From CALBPI01 sp038524795 (GTDB taxonomy: Bacteria > Pseudomonadota > Gammaproteobacteria > Steroidobacterales > Woeseiaceae), in contig JBCBIJ010000005.1 of NCBI GenBank assembly GCA_038524795.1, positions 62,001 to 126,000 on the forward strand: a stretch of 64,000 nucleotides of DNA. The letters run 5' to 3'. Positions 26,379 to 34,543 of this stretch are shown here, one piece after another (the first letter of the stretch is position 1; every line of letters starts with the position of its first letter). The translations under genes were made by a program, and so were the position numbers. The notes beneath the pieces are model-generated. The model ran no database searches, was not told the origin of the DNA, and saw only the letters and a program-made list of their open reading frames with translations.

Positions 26379-27163
26379 TTGTTGAGGCGCAGCCCGATCT
26401 GGTTTCTAAGGAATGGCAGTGTGGATTGTCGTCGACCGAAACTTCTGACCTGCCAGTCTCCATGGTTTAACAAGTTGCGGAACGATGCCGCCGGTACATC
26501 GGGATCGAAAGTGCCTTGCAGCAACGTGCCGAAACGGCCCACCCGCGCCTCATCCCAGCGTAACGGCAAGGGATCCGTACCGCACAGGCTGCGAAAACCT
26601 GCACGACGTGCTTTCGTAAACAGCTTCGGTGTGCCCCATACACGCGGTCGGCCATGGATGTCGCCGATAAAGAGACCAGGACGCGGCTCGCTGGTGAGCA
26701 CCGACGCCAGCCGTTTTGCGCGTTTCCCAAGCCACTTGCCCACTCCCCAGGGTAGGACGGTGGGGATGTCGCGATCGCTGGAGATTTGTAACAGTTCGTC
26801 GAGGTTAATACCGTCCGCAACGCGATCCCTTTCGGCGAGCCAAAGCACTTCGATTCGTTCACTCGTAACTATCTGTGCTCCGGCCAGCACAAAAATCTCA
26901 TCCCCATGTTCGTTGATCATGCGAACCGAGGACGCCTCATGAGTACGGGTTGGCTTCCATCGCGACGCGTCCGTGCGGTTTTCGGCATCTCGAAGCAAGT
27001 CCCCGAATGCATCCCAATGACCCCCGTCAGTGAGAACTAAGAGCCGATAGGTCGGCGTCTCACTCATTTCAATCGCACTGGCGAGATTGGTCTGCGCGGC
27101 GTCGAAGTATCGGTCGCGATCAAACGCCGAATAAAAGTGCGCATGCGTGTCTGCTGCGATCAC
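26375..27163 (-). CDS. PHP-like (polymerase/histidinol-phosphatase fold) protein of unknown function
   Basis: I start this at GTG 27163 because the preceding in-frame 87 codons (to 27424) are Arg-rich, lie in the divergent promoter gap and show no motif; AGGG stands about 6 bases upstream. The 262-residue product begins IAADTHAHFYSAFDRDRY, an N-terminal D-x-H-x-H like that of PHP metal-dependent phosphoesterases. LLVLTDGGHWD, PWGVGKW and IGDIHGRP further on could supply more ligands. No domain was named with certainty. It heads the 17-27 kb minus-strand block and is coupled to the methyltransferase, so a polysaccharide role is likely. Confidence 0.5.
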   Translation of the reverse strand: MIAADTHAHFYSAFDRDRYFDAAQTNLASAIEMSETPTYRLLVLTDGGHWDAFGDLLRDAENRTDASRWKPTRTHEASSVRMINEHGDEIFVLAGAQIVTSERIEVLWLAERDRVADGINLDELLQISSDRDIPTVLPWGVGKWLGKRAKRLASVLTSEPRPGLFIGDIHGRPRVWGTPKLFTKARRAGFRSLCGTDPLPLRWDEARVGRFGTLLQGTFDPDVPAASFRNLLNHGDWQVRSFGRRQSTLPFLRNQIGLRLNK

Positions 27164-27439
27164 GTTTGCCCTGCCCAGGTGCTTAGTTGTTCTGCCACGA
27201 TCCCCAGGCGGGATGATGCCCAAACGGGCTGAGGGCGGCAATGACGGGTTTCGCACTGGACGCTGTGACGCGCGTTGCGTGCGGCCCCAATTTGGCACTA
27301 TCGTGTCGCTTCCTGAGCGGAAGTCGACTGGCGTTATCCGCGTTATGTGAATCCTTTCATTGCAGTATCCAAAGCGCGACATCGGCTGCAGGGCAGGCTG
27401 GGTGCCAATGCGGCGGATGCACACGAGGAGTCCTACGAC

Positions 27440-27967
27440 ATGAAAATTGGCGTTGTACTGAGGCGATTTCTGACACCGTCTCCAGTCGTGTCAGTTCTGG
27501 CGGTCCTTCGGTTTCGGGCTTTTATCAGCCTGCGGGCAGAAGTCGAGCTGTCTGATCGATTGCACCTCGGCAGAGGCGTCCGAGTGAGTTCGTTCACTAA
27601 GATCAAGGCGACGCACGGCGAGGTGCGTCTTGGCGCGCGAACGTCGATTGCAACAGGCTGCTTCATCTCAGCTGGTGAAAACGGCACCTTGATCGGTTCC
27701 GACTGCCTGATTGGCCCCAACACAACGATCGTCTCAGGTGCCTGGCGCTTCTCGCGGCTGGACGAAACGTTCGAGTCTCAGGGGCAGTCGTCTAAAGGCA
27801 CGGTTATCGGTGACAACGTGTTCGTCGGTGCGGGCAGCGCTATTCTCGACGGTGCTAGGATCGGCAGCGGTGTCATGATTGGCGCCAACTCGGTTGTGTC
27901 CGGCACTGTGCCCGACAACGCCATCGTGCAGGGCAATCCTGCCAAGGTGGTATTCGTCCGTCGATGA
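27440..27967 (+). CDS. Hexapeptide-repeat (left-handed beta-helix) acyltransferase
   Basis: The start is ATG 27440, with GAGGAG about 10 bases upstream; an in-frame ATG at 27347 lies in the promoter gap. The 175 residues show the repeating I/V-G-x-x pattern of LbetaH acyltransferases: VRLGARTSIATGCFISAGEN, TLIGSDCLIGPNTTIVSG, TVIGDNVFVGAGSAILDG, ARIGSGVMIGANSVVSG and the closing turn NAIVQGNPAKVV. Members acetylate sugar amines or hydroxyls, as WbbJ- and CysE-like enzymes do. It probably modifies a sugar of the repeat unit, and a flippase gene follows 28 bases later. Confidence 0.85.
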   Translation: MKIGVVLRRFLTPSPVVSVLAVLRFRAFISLRAEVELSDRLHLGRGVRVSSFTKIKATHGEVRLGARTSIATGCFISAGENGTLIGSDCLIGPNTTIVSGAWRFSRLDETFESQGQSSKGTVIGDNVFVGAGSAILDGARIGSGVMIGANSVVSGTVPDNAIVQGNPAKVVFVRR

Positions 27968-27995
27968 ACTCACCGCAAGCTGACGGGAGCGCGAT

Positions 27996-29447
27996 GTGAC
28001 GCAATCAGATGGTCTGGCGAGACGATTCGCCAAGAACACGACAGCGCTCGCCCTTGGTGGCGTGTTTGCTCAGACTGCGATCATCCTGGTCGAGGTGCTG
28101 ATGGCGCGCGGGTTAGGTACCGAGGCTTACGGTATCTTTGCAACCACGCATGCATTCACGATCTTGGCGATATTGGTGTTCGATCTGGGCTCCACGGCGT
28201 GGACCATCCAGGAAGGTTCACGTCATCCCAAACAGCTCGCCGCGCTCTTTGGCAACAGTCTGCTGCTCAAGACGACGGCTTTCGCCGTCCTTTACGCTGT
28301 GCTGCTCTTCATGCTGCCGTTCACGAGTCTCGATTCGGAGATTCGAGTTTTCGTGGCCGTGTTTGCTCTGTATGGCTTTGGACTTGCGCTGGTCGACAGC
28401 CTCGCCTCGGTGTATACGGCGAGCCAGGAGATGCACATCAACGCGCTGTTCCAAGCACTGTCCCCGTTGGCGATTCTGTGCGTCTACCTCGTTGTCTCAC
28501 TAGACGGTCGTTCACTGCTTGATGCAGCTCTAGCCTTCGTCATCGGGTCGGTATCGATCGGCATGATTTGGCTCGCTTGGACATGGCGTAACCGGCTGCG
28601 GCCTGCCGCGCGCGTGCGCGAGGCACTGAGCCTCGCGCGGCAAAGCTACCACTATGGGATTTCGAGTGTCCTCCGCCAAGTCTATTACAAGACGGATATT
28701 GTCATGGTGGCCTTCTTGGTCGGCGCGGCCGAGGCGGGCGTGTTTGCCGCCGCACTCAAGTTTCTGGACTTTTTCTACAAGATTCCGTTGCTCTTGAGCC
28801 GTGTCGTTTCGCCAGCATTGTTCGCGGAAAGTCGTACATCGGATCCCAACCAGAGCTACGAAACCCTCGTCTCAATCTATTCGCGCTACCTCGTAGTTCT
28901 CGGCGCGTTTGCCGCCCTGGTGACTTATCTTTCTGCCGATACACTGGTTGAGTTGGCGTTCGGCGACGCCTACGCGTCAAGTGGCAGTATCCTGCGTATC
29001 CTGAGCATGGTCATGGTTCTCAAATGCATGATGATCGTCTGCGAGGGCGTGTTGTCGAGCTTGGGTGCGCACACTGTGCGTTGGGCGAGCTTTGCGACCA
29101 CCGTGGTGATCAACATTGTTCTCAACCTGATCCTGGTGCCGCGTTATGGCGCGGAAGGTGCAGCAATCGCAACCGTGTTGAGCGGGGCTTTGCTTGTGGG
29201 GCAATTCGTTGTGCTCGGTTTCGGTCGCCGTCGTGTGCTGAGTGCGCTCGCGTGGTTTGGGCTGCCATCGCTCGCGACTATCGCCATCGCCGCCGCGGTC
29301 GGTCTCGTGTCTGTGCCGTTCCCGCTTGATGTTCTAGCGGCCGTCGCGGTTTTGGCCATTGCGCTCATCGCGAGTGGTGTCGTTAGACTAAGCGAATTGC
29401 AGCGATTTGGCGCGGCGGCTCTGGGTAAGGCTGCACCCACGGAGTGA
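27996..29447 (+). CDS. Second polysaccharide flippase (Wzx/MVF superfamily)
   Basis: This 483-residue protein has about 14 membrane helices with an N-terminus (NTTALALGGVFAQTAIILVE, RGLGTEAYGIF) and a loop (YYKTDIVMVAFLVGAAEAGVF) characteristic of the oligosaccharide flippase family. GTG 27996 is chosen because the ATG two bases earlier runs straight into a stop, and GGGAG lies upstream. It is not closely similar by eye to the flippase at 6580. Two flippases in one locus suggest two substrates or two assembly steps. Confidence 0.85.
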   Translation: MTQSDGLARRFAKNTTALALGGVFAQTAIILVEVLMARGLGTEAYGIFATTHAFTILAILVFDLGSTAWTIQEGSRHPKQLAALFGNSLLLKTTAFAVLYAVLLFMLPFTSLDSEIRVFVAVFALYGFGLALVDSLASVYTASQEMHINALFQALSPLAILCVYLVVSLDGRSLLDAALAFVIGSVSIGMIWLAWTWRNRLRPAARVREALSLARQSYHYGISSVLRQVYYKTDIVMVAFLVGAAEAGVFAAALKFLDFFYKIPLLLSRVVSPALFAESRTSDPNQSYETLVSIYSRYLVVLGAFAALVTYLSADTLVELAFGDAYASSGSILRILSMVMVLKCMMIVCEGVLSSLGAHTVRWASFATTVVINIVLNLILVPRYGAEGAAIATVLSGALLVGQFVVLGFGRRRVLSALAWFGLPSLATIAIAAAVGLVSVPFPLDVLAAVAVLAIALIASGVVRLSELQRFGAAALGKAAPTE

Positions 29448-29482
29448 ATCAACACCACGCCTGTAGGGGGGAATGCAGCAGT

Positions 29483-30829
29483 CTAAGGTTGACGAACCTG
29501 ATGCTTCGACGGTTGGATAGCCACGGCGACTTCTCCGCGCCAGCCGTCGGGTAGGGGTACGGCGCCGTCACGAGGCAGCGTGACCCGCTGGCGGAGCTGA
29601 GACTGGCCCGTCTTGGGGTCCAATAAAGCGATATCGTACTCGCCGGAGACGAGCCGCGAGACGCCCAGCCTACCGCCGGGCGGCGCGTCTGCCGCGTAGA
29701 GAATGTAGCTGTGCTGCGGGCTCGCCAGAACATACTGAGTATCGAACCGTGCGCGTGCGTCTTGGGCCGTCATCCGTTCGAAGTCGATGGATTCGAAAAA
29801 CGTTGCGAGCACGTGCAGATCTTGCAGGTCGTTCGGATCCGTCGTGACTACGTCCATGCCGAGCACCATCACATACGCGCCCCCCATCGCGGTGGCCCAG
29901 GCTTTCTTGCGTGCGATCTCGCCCGTACCAAACTCTGCCGCCTCGGACATATTGACGTTGTAGCGACCGCGCGACGCTCGCACCGCGGTGAGCGCGTCTC
30001 GGTGCATCTCGTCGGCATCAACTGCGCCTAGCTGCATCAGAAACTGATCGATGTGAGGGTCGTCGGCAAACTCCGAAAAGTCTGTTCCGGGCAAGCGGTG
30101 GACCCCAATCGGGTGCTTGTAGTCATCCGCATTTCGAATGACCTGGGCAATGCGCGCGACCCGCACTGGGCTCAGCGTCTCCTCGAACTCCTCTGCGACG
30201 ACCCAGACAAGATGCTCGAGGTGCTCGAATCGATTGACGAGGCTTTCCAAAAAGCGCCGCTCGGCAGGCGTTACGACGTCGCCAGAATCCCAGATGAGGC
30301 TCTCGTCATCGTAGAAAAAGAAGTAAATGACGACACCGCCTGCGTCGAGTGCCGCCAGCCAGGCGGACCATTGGTCGAGGACGGCGTCATTGAGTGCTTG
30401 AGAGGGATCGAACGATTCAAACGGATTATGCGTGCGATCACCATCGCCGCCATGGGATCGTACGGCCTGGATGTAGATCCCATTGACGTCGGCATCAATC
30501 AGGGTCGCGATGATTGCCTGTTGATCTCCGTTCCGGGTGCCATTGGGTTGCAGCGTGCCGCGGTAGAAAAAGTCTTCAGGATCACCCGCTCCGGCCAGGA
30601 AGTGCCGTCTGCCATCTGCGTGGGCGAACCAACTGCGGTTGCTCGGATGTACGACGATCATGTCGCTGCCAGAGGCCGGTGGACGCTTGCTCTGTTTGCC
30701 CTCCAATCCGATTTCCGCGTTCGATTGCTCTGGTCCACACCCAATCTGCGCAATCGACAACGCGGCGACGAGCGCGGCAGTGACAGTTCTGGCACGGATG
30801 GTCTGGGCGATGTTCTCGAGCATGGTCAT
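29483..30829 (-). CDS. Predicted lipoprotein with glycoside-hydrolase-like barrel
   Basis: I start at ATG 30829 (MTMLENIAQT); the longer open frame to 31168 is antisense to the FkbH gene. The 448-residue product has a hydrophobic signal ending IAQIGC (Cys31), though the -3 residue Gln is atypical for a lipobox. Residues 60 to about 330 read like a TIM-barrel glycosidase of the DUF4038/GH5-like type: WFAHADGRRHFLAG, GIYIQAVRSHGGDGD, VVIYFFFYDD and HLVWVVAEEFEE (candidate catalytic Glu). A C-terminal beta-rich domain follows. A role in trimming or sensing the exported polysaccharide is inferred. The gene diverges from FkbH and converges with the flippase. Confidence 0.6.
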   Translation of the reverse strand: MTMLENIAQTIRARTVTAALVAALSIAQIGCGPEQSNAEIGLEGKQSKRPPASGSDMIVVHPSNRSWFAHADGRRHFLAGAGDPEDFFYRGTLQPNGTRNGDQQAIIATLIDADVNGIYIQAVRSHGGDGDRTHNPFESFDPSQALNDAVLDQWSAWLAALDAGGVVIYFFFYDDESLIWDSGDVVTPAERRFLESLVNRFEHLEHLVWVVAEEFEETLSPVRVARIAQVIRNADDYKHPIGVHRLPGTDFSEFADDPHIDQFLMQLGAVDADEMHRDALTAVRASRGRYNVNMSEAAEFGTGEIARKKAWATAMGGAYVMVLGMDVVTTDPNDLQDLHVLATFFESIDFERMTAQDARARFDTQYVLASPQHSYILYAADAPPGGRLGVSRLVSGEYDIALLDPKTGQSQLRQRVTLPRDGAVPLPDGWRGEVAVAIQPSKHQVRQP

Positions 30830-30932
30830 GACAGATTGGTGGACCGGTATCCGCCTCGCAGGGGGTGTGGCACTGCAGCAGTTGTAATAGAATCGCCCGC
30901 CACGTGGCGCGTTGATTTCAAGGACACTGATT

Positions 30933-32792
30933 ATGACACTCGGCAAGCAGTCCGGTGGCATTGGTACGGGGGCGTCCGCTGAATTGTCGTTCCCGGACAA
31001 GCCGCTCCGCAAATGGAGCACGGGAGAGATCGACCGCGTGTTTCGAACGGTATCGGGTTCGCCGGAGGTCGCCCAGCAACGCGTCGCTTGGCTCGGGAAC
31101 CATACCATTGAACCGACCGCCCGAGCGGCGACCGCATTCGCTGCCGCAATGGACCATCGCGTGTCCAATTACTTCGGTGACTACGATCAGCACTTTCAGG
31201 AGGTTCTCGCCACGGGCAGCGGCATGCGGTCTTTCGAGCCCGATGCCATCGTGTTGTGGCTGAGTTTGCGGGGTCTTGCGCCAGAGCTGTTTGACGGCAC
31301 GCGGCTTGAATCCAATGACGTTGCATCACCGCTTGTCGAACGGGTCAAGTCGGCCATTGAGGAATGGGTGGCCGCGGCCAAAGCCAACACCGCGGCACAT
31401 GTGTTTGTCGCGAACTTCGTGTGTCAGCCCATTTCGCGATTGGGTATCACCGACGTGGCTGGGCAGCTCGGTCAGGGCCCGCTAGTGACACACCTGAATA
31501 GCTGGCTGTTCGAGCATCTTTCTGATGACATGCGGGTCACCGTGGTTGATGTCAATCATGCCATTGCACGGGCCGGAGCCGACGCGAGCTGGATGACGCG
31601 CATGTACAGGCTTGCCAAAATTGAGTGGGGCGGCCCATCGGTGAACGAGGTGGGTCTTGTAATGGCCCGATGTCTGCGGGCGCTCGCGGTACCTTCCAAG
31701 AAATGCCTCGTCGTTGATCTCGATAATACGATGTGGGGTGGTGTGCTCGGCGAGGACGGCGTTGACGGCATCCGAATCAGTGCTGGCGATCCGGTCGGTG
31801 AGTCGTTCCGCGCGTTGCAGGCTGCTTTGCTAACGGTAAAAGACAAGGGCGTACTGCTCGCCATTTGCAGCAAGAACAATCAGGCTGACGTTGAGGAACT
31901 GTTCGCCTCTCGAACAGACATGCCGCTTTCGCTGGACGATTTCTCCGCGTCTCGAATCAATTGGAATCTCAAGAACGAAAACATCGTCGCCATCGCGAAT
32001 GAGCTCAATATTGGTGTCGACAGTATTGTGTTCATCGATGACAACCCGGCCGAGTGTGAATTGGTTCGTCAGACACTGCCGGACGTTGAGACGCTGCACC
32101 TGGCCGGCGACCCGTCTGAGTTTGCCGACTTGGTTTGTGATCTCGTGGCGTTCGACAAGATCAGTCTGACGGCCGAGGACCGGCGCAAAACGGCGCAGTA
32201 CCGTGAAAACAGACGCCGCGCCAATAGTGAGGCACAGTCTACGGATCTCAATTCGTATCTTGCGAGTCTCGGCACAACGGTCGAGGTGCGACCGGCTCGT
32301 GCGGCTGATCTGAATCGGGTACATCAGCTGTTTTCCAAGACCAACCAGTTCAACCTAACGACGATCCGGTATTCCAAGTCGGACGTGCAGTCCATGATGG
32401 ACGATCCAGACATACGTTTGTGCGTCACCACGGTTCGGGATAAGTTCGGCGATCTAGGCCTTGTGGGTGTCCACCTGCTGCGTCTCGAAACAGATCGGGC
32501 GGTGATCGACAGCATGTTGTTGAGTTGCCGGGCGTTAGGACGCGGCATCGAGACCGCGGTGGCTAATGTCATAAAGCAGGACGTGTTTCGCGACTCGAAC
32601 AAGACAGAGCTCATCGCAGCATTCGTGCCAACGAAGAAGAATGCACCTGCGGCCTCATTCCTCGCGGCGCAAGGCTTCGAGAGTACGGCTACCGACGCGG
32701 ATGGTACTGAACACTATGCGATGACGGCGGGCGAGGGCACGCAGTTGCCAACGATTGGGATCACACTTGTTTCAGAAGGGAGCGGCGCGTGA
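30933..32792 (+). CDS. FkbH-like HAD-IIIC phosphatase/glyceryl-ACP loading enzyme
   Basis: The start is ATG 30933 (AAGGA about 10 bases upstream); an ATG at 30912 is an in-frame alternative. The 619-residue layout matches FkbH: an N-terminal region of about 250 residues, the HAD core with KKCLVVDLDNTMWGGVLGEDG (nucleophile DLDNT at 262-266) and VFIDDNPAECELV (about 366-378), and a C-terminal GNAT-like domain beginning near FSKTNQFNLTT. Characterised FkbH enzymes take 1,3-bisphosphoglycerate and load a glyceryl unit onto an acyl carrier protein. The ACP gene overlaps its stop by 4 bases, strongly supporting that pairing. Confidence 0.88.
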   Translation: MTLGKQSGGIGTGASAELSFPDKPLRKWSTGEIDRVFRTVSGSPEVAQQRVAWLGNHTIEPTARAATAFAAAMDHRVSNYFGDYDQHFQEVLATGSGMRSFEPDAIVLWLSLRGLAPELFDGTRLESNDVASPLVERVKSAIEEWVAAAKANTAAHVFVANFVCQPISRLGITDVAGQLGQGPLVTHLNSWLFEHLSDDMRVTVVDVNHAIARAGADASWMTRMYRLAKIEWGGPSVNEVGLVMARCLRALAVPSKKCLVVDLDNTMWGGVLGEDGVDGIRISAGDPVGESFRALQAALLTVKDKGVLLAICSKNNQADVEELFASRTDMPLSLDDFSASRINWNLKNENIVAIANELNIGVDSIVFIDDNPAECELVRQTLPDVETLHLAGDPSEFADLVCDLVAFDKISLTAEDRRKTAQYRENRRRANSEAQSTDLNSYLASLGTTVEVRPARAADLNRVHQLFSKTNQFNLTTIRYSKSDVQSMMDDPDIRLCVTTVRDKFGDLGLVGVHLLRLETDRAVIDSMLLSCRALGRGIETAVANVIKQDVFRDSNKTELIAAFVPTKKNAPAASFLAAQGFESTATDADGTEHYAMTAGEGTQLPTIGITLVSEGSGA

Positions 32793-33019
32793 GCGAAACG
32801 CTAATCAGTATTGCGGCAGACATCCTTGGCGTATCGGTGGGGGATGTCAGTTCCGAAACATCACGAGAATCGGCTGAAAATTGGGACTCGATGAATCACT
32901 TGCGTCTGATCACGGCACTCGAAGAGCAGTACGGCATTCAGTTCTCGATGCAGGAAATTGAAGACATTCAGACCATCGATGACGTGCAGCAGTTGCTAAC
33001 GCGTCACGGCGCCGGCTGA
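32789..33019 (+). CDS. Acyl carrier protein
   Basis: This 76-residue acidic helical protein carries the phosphopantetheine site WDSMNHL, with Ser34 in the DS-M/L context, followed by the helix III pattern MQEIEDIQTIDDVQQLL. GTG 32789 overlaps the FkbH stop (GTGA), showing translational coupling. It would carry the acyl unit made by FkbH and processed by the hot-dog/ketoreductase protein 16 bases downstream. It is a dedicated ACP rather than fatty-acid AcpP, which normally sits in the fab cluster. Confidence 0.92.
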   Translation: MSETLISIAADILGVSVGDVSSETSRESAENWDSMNHLRLITALEEQYGIQFSMQEIEDIQTIDDVQQLLTRHGAG

Positions 33020-33035
33020 GCGCGACGCGTCCGAC

Positions 33036-34439
33036 ATGGCAAGTGTGCGTGAGGTCAGCTTCTCGTACGAGGGACAGACGCAGTTCGCGTCCCTGTCGGG
33101 CGATTGGAATCCACTCCACACGGATGCGACGGTAGCGCGACGCCTCGTCTTCGGCGGTCTCGCGGTTCACGGCGTTCACTTGCTGCTCCACGCGCTGCGT
33201 CAGGTCCTCGCGACAGACTCGGACGGCGTCGAGCTACAGTCTCTACGCGCACAGTTCCTCTCGCCAGTCGCACCCGGTGACCGCGTGCGTTTCGAACAGA
33301 GCGCGCATGGGGGTGGATTGCGGGTGGTCGCAAGCGTCGCGGGCACCCGCGCAGCCCAGTTCGATTTTGACTTCGACGCCGCGGTCGATCGGCGCTCGCC
33401 GATCGTTGATAACGGCGTCCCCGAACGCGAGACGCCCTCGGTAGAAAACGTTGAGACGCTTGAAGCGCAGGCTGGAAGGGTCCCGTTGCACTGGGATAGC
33501 GACCTTGCCGCGCAGCTGGATTGTGCACCGCCCAACACGGCATGGATGCCACTATTTGCGGCGTTGCTCGCGACAACGCGAATTGTGGGTATGAAGGTGC
33601 CGGGCCTTCACTCGGTATTCTCCGAGCTGTCCCTCGACCTTGCATCCGGGTTCGGGCGCCGAGACGACGTGGGCTTCAACGTAGAGGCCGTCGATCGCCG
33701 TTTCAATTTGGTTCGTATCGGGCTTGACGTCGCCGGAGCCAGTGGTCTCATAAAGGCGTTTGTCCGACCAGCACCGATCGAGCAGGCCAGCGTCGCCTCG
33801 CTGCAGGACCTCGTCCCGCCCGATCAGTTTGGTGACGAAACAGCGCTGATTGTCGGCGGTTCGCGTGGCTTAGGTGAGGTCGCTGCCAAGTTGCTGGCTG
33901 CTGGGGGTGCGAAAGTCACCCTGACTTATAGATCCGGCCAAGATGACGCATCGCGCGTCGTGACCGACATCCGGTCCCAAGGCGGGCGCGCTGTGTGTCG
34001 CCAGCTCGATGTTTCTGACTTATGCGACGACGATCTGGCCTGGCTTCAGTCTCTGCGTTCGCAGCGTGTACTTTACATGGCCACACCGCGGATCTTCGGT
34101 GAAAAGGGGTCTCGGTTTGCGCCGGATCACTTCGCAGTCTTCGAGCGGGTGTATCTGCACGGTTTTTTGCAACTCTTCTACGCCGCTCAGGCCGCCGGTA
34201 CGCTCCGCCAAGTTTTGTACCCATCCTCGGTGGCGGTCGACAACTACGAGCGACAGTTGTTTGAGTACGGTATTGCCAAGGCTGCCGGCGAACAGGCGTG
34301 CCACTTCCTGGCGAGCATGCACAAGGACGTCGAGTTTCTCGTGCCTCGCTTGCCCAGGCTGGCGACCGATCAGACGGCGAGCCTGACGGGAACACCTGGA
34401 GAGGACCCGGTTCGATTCTTGCTGAACCTGTTGCGGTGA
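33036..34439 (+). CDS. Double hot-dog (MaoC-like) and ketoreductase (SDR) fusion
   Basis: Residues 1-120 form a MaoC-type hot-dog domain with the hydratase motif GDWNPLHTD (22-30) and the GGLAVHGVHLL helix (40-50). Residues about 140-250 look like a second hot-dog (MKVPGLHSVFSELSL, RFNLVRIGLDVAG). Residues about 268-467 form an SDR with ALIVGGSRGLGEVAAKLL, YPSSVAVDN and the catalytic YGIAK. Such a protein could reduce a 3-oxoacyl-ACP and hydrate or dehydrate it. No ketosynthase lies in the window. Its position right after the ACP indicates an ACP-bound substrate (inference). Confidence 0.8.
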   Translation: MASVREVSFSYEGQTQFASLSGDWNPLHTDATVARRLVFGGLAVHGVHLLLHALRQVLATDSDGVELQSLRAQFLSPVAPGDRVRFEQSAHGGGLRVVASVAGTRAAQFDFDFDAAVDRRSPIVDNGVPERETPSVENVETLEAQAGRVPLHWDSDLAAQLDCAPPNTAWMPLFAALLATTRIVGMKVPGLHSVFSELSLDLASGFGRRDDVGFNVEAVDRRFNLVRIGLDVAGASGLIKAFVRPAPIEQASVASLQDLVPPDQFGDETALIVGGSRGLGEVAAKLLAAGGAKVTLTYRSGQDDASRVVTDIRSQGGRAVCRQLDVSDLCDDDLAWLQSLRSQRVLYMATPRIFGEKGSRFAPDHFAVFERVYLHGFLQLFYAAQAAGTLRQVLYPSSVAVDNYERQLFEYGIAKAAGEQACHFLASMHKDVEFLVPRLPRLATDQTASLTGTPGEDPVRFLLNLLR

Positions 34440-34543
34440 TCCGTGTGCTTGGTCGATCCTCGACAAGAGACTGCCTGGGGCTACCTAAAATCCCGTGCCA
34501 CGCTGTGTCTGTGGCATCAATATCAGGGTGTTAGAAAATAACC

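Noticed and set aside
27291..27310. TTTGGCAC...TCGCTT as a sigma-54 promoter before the hexapeptide acyltransferase
   Set aside because: GG and GC are 12 bases apart instead of 10.
30868..30885. GGCAC...TTG near the FkbH start as a sigma-54 promoter
   Set aside because: The distance from GG to the second element is wrong and it reads TTGT instead of TTGC.
30053..30982. 309-codon open frame antisense to the lipoprotein gene
   Set aside because: No ribosome site or domain; it crosses the divergent promoter and the start of FkbH.
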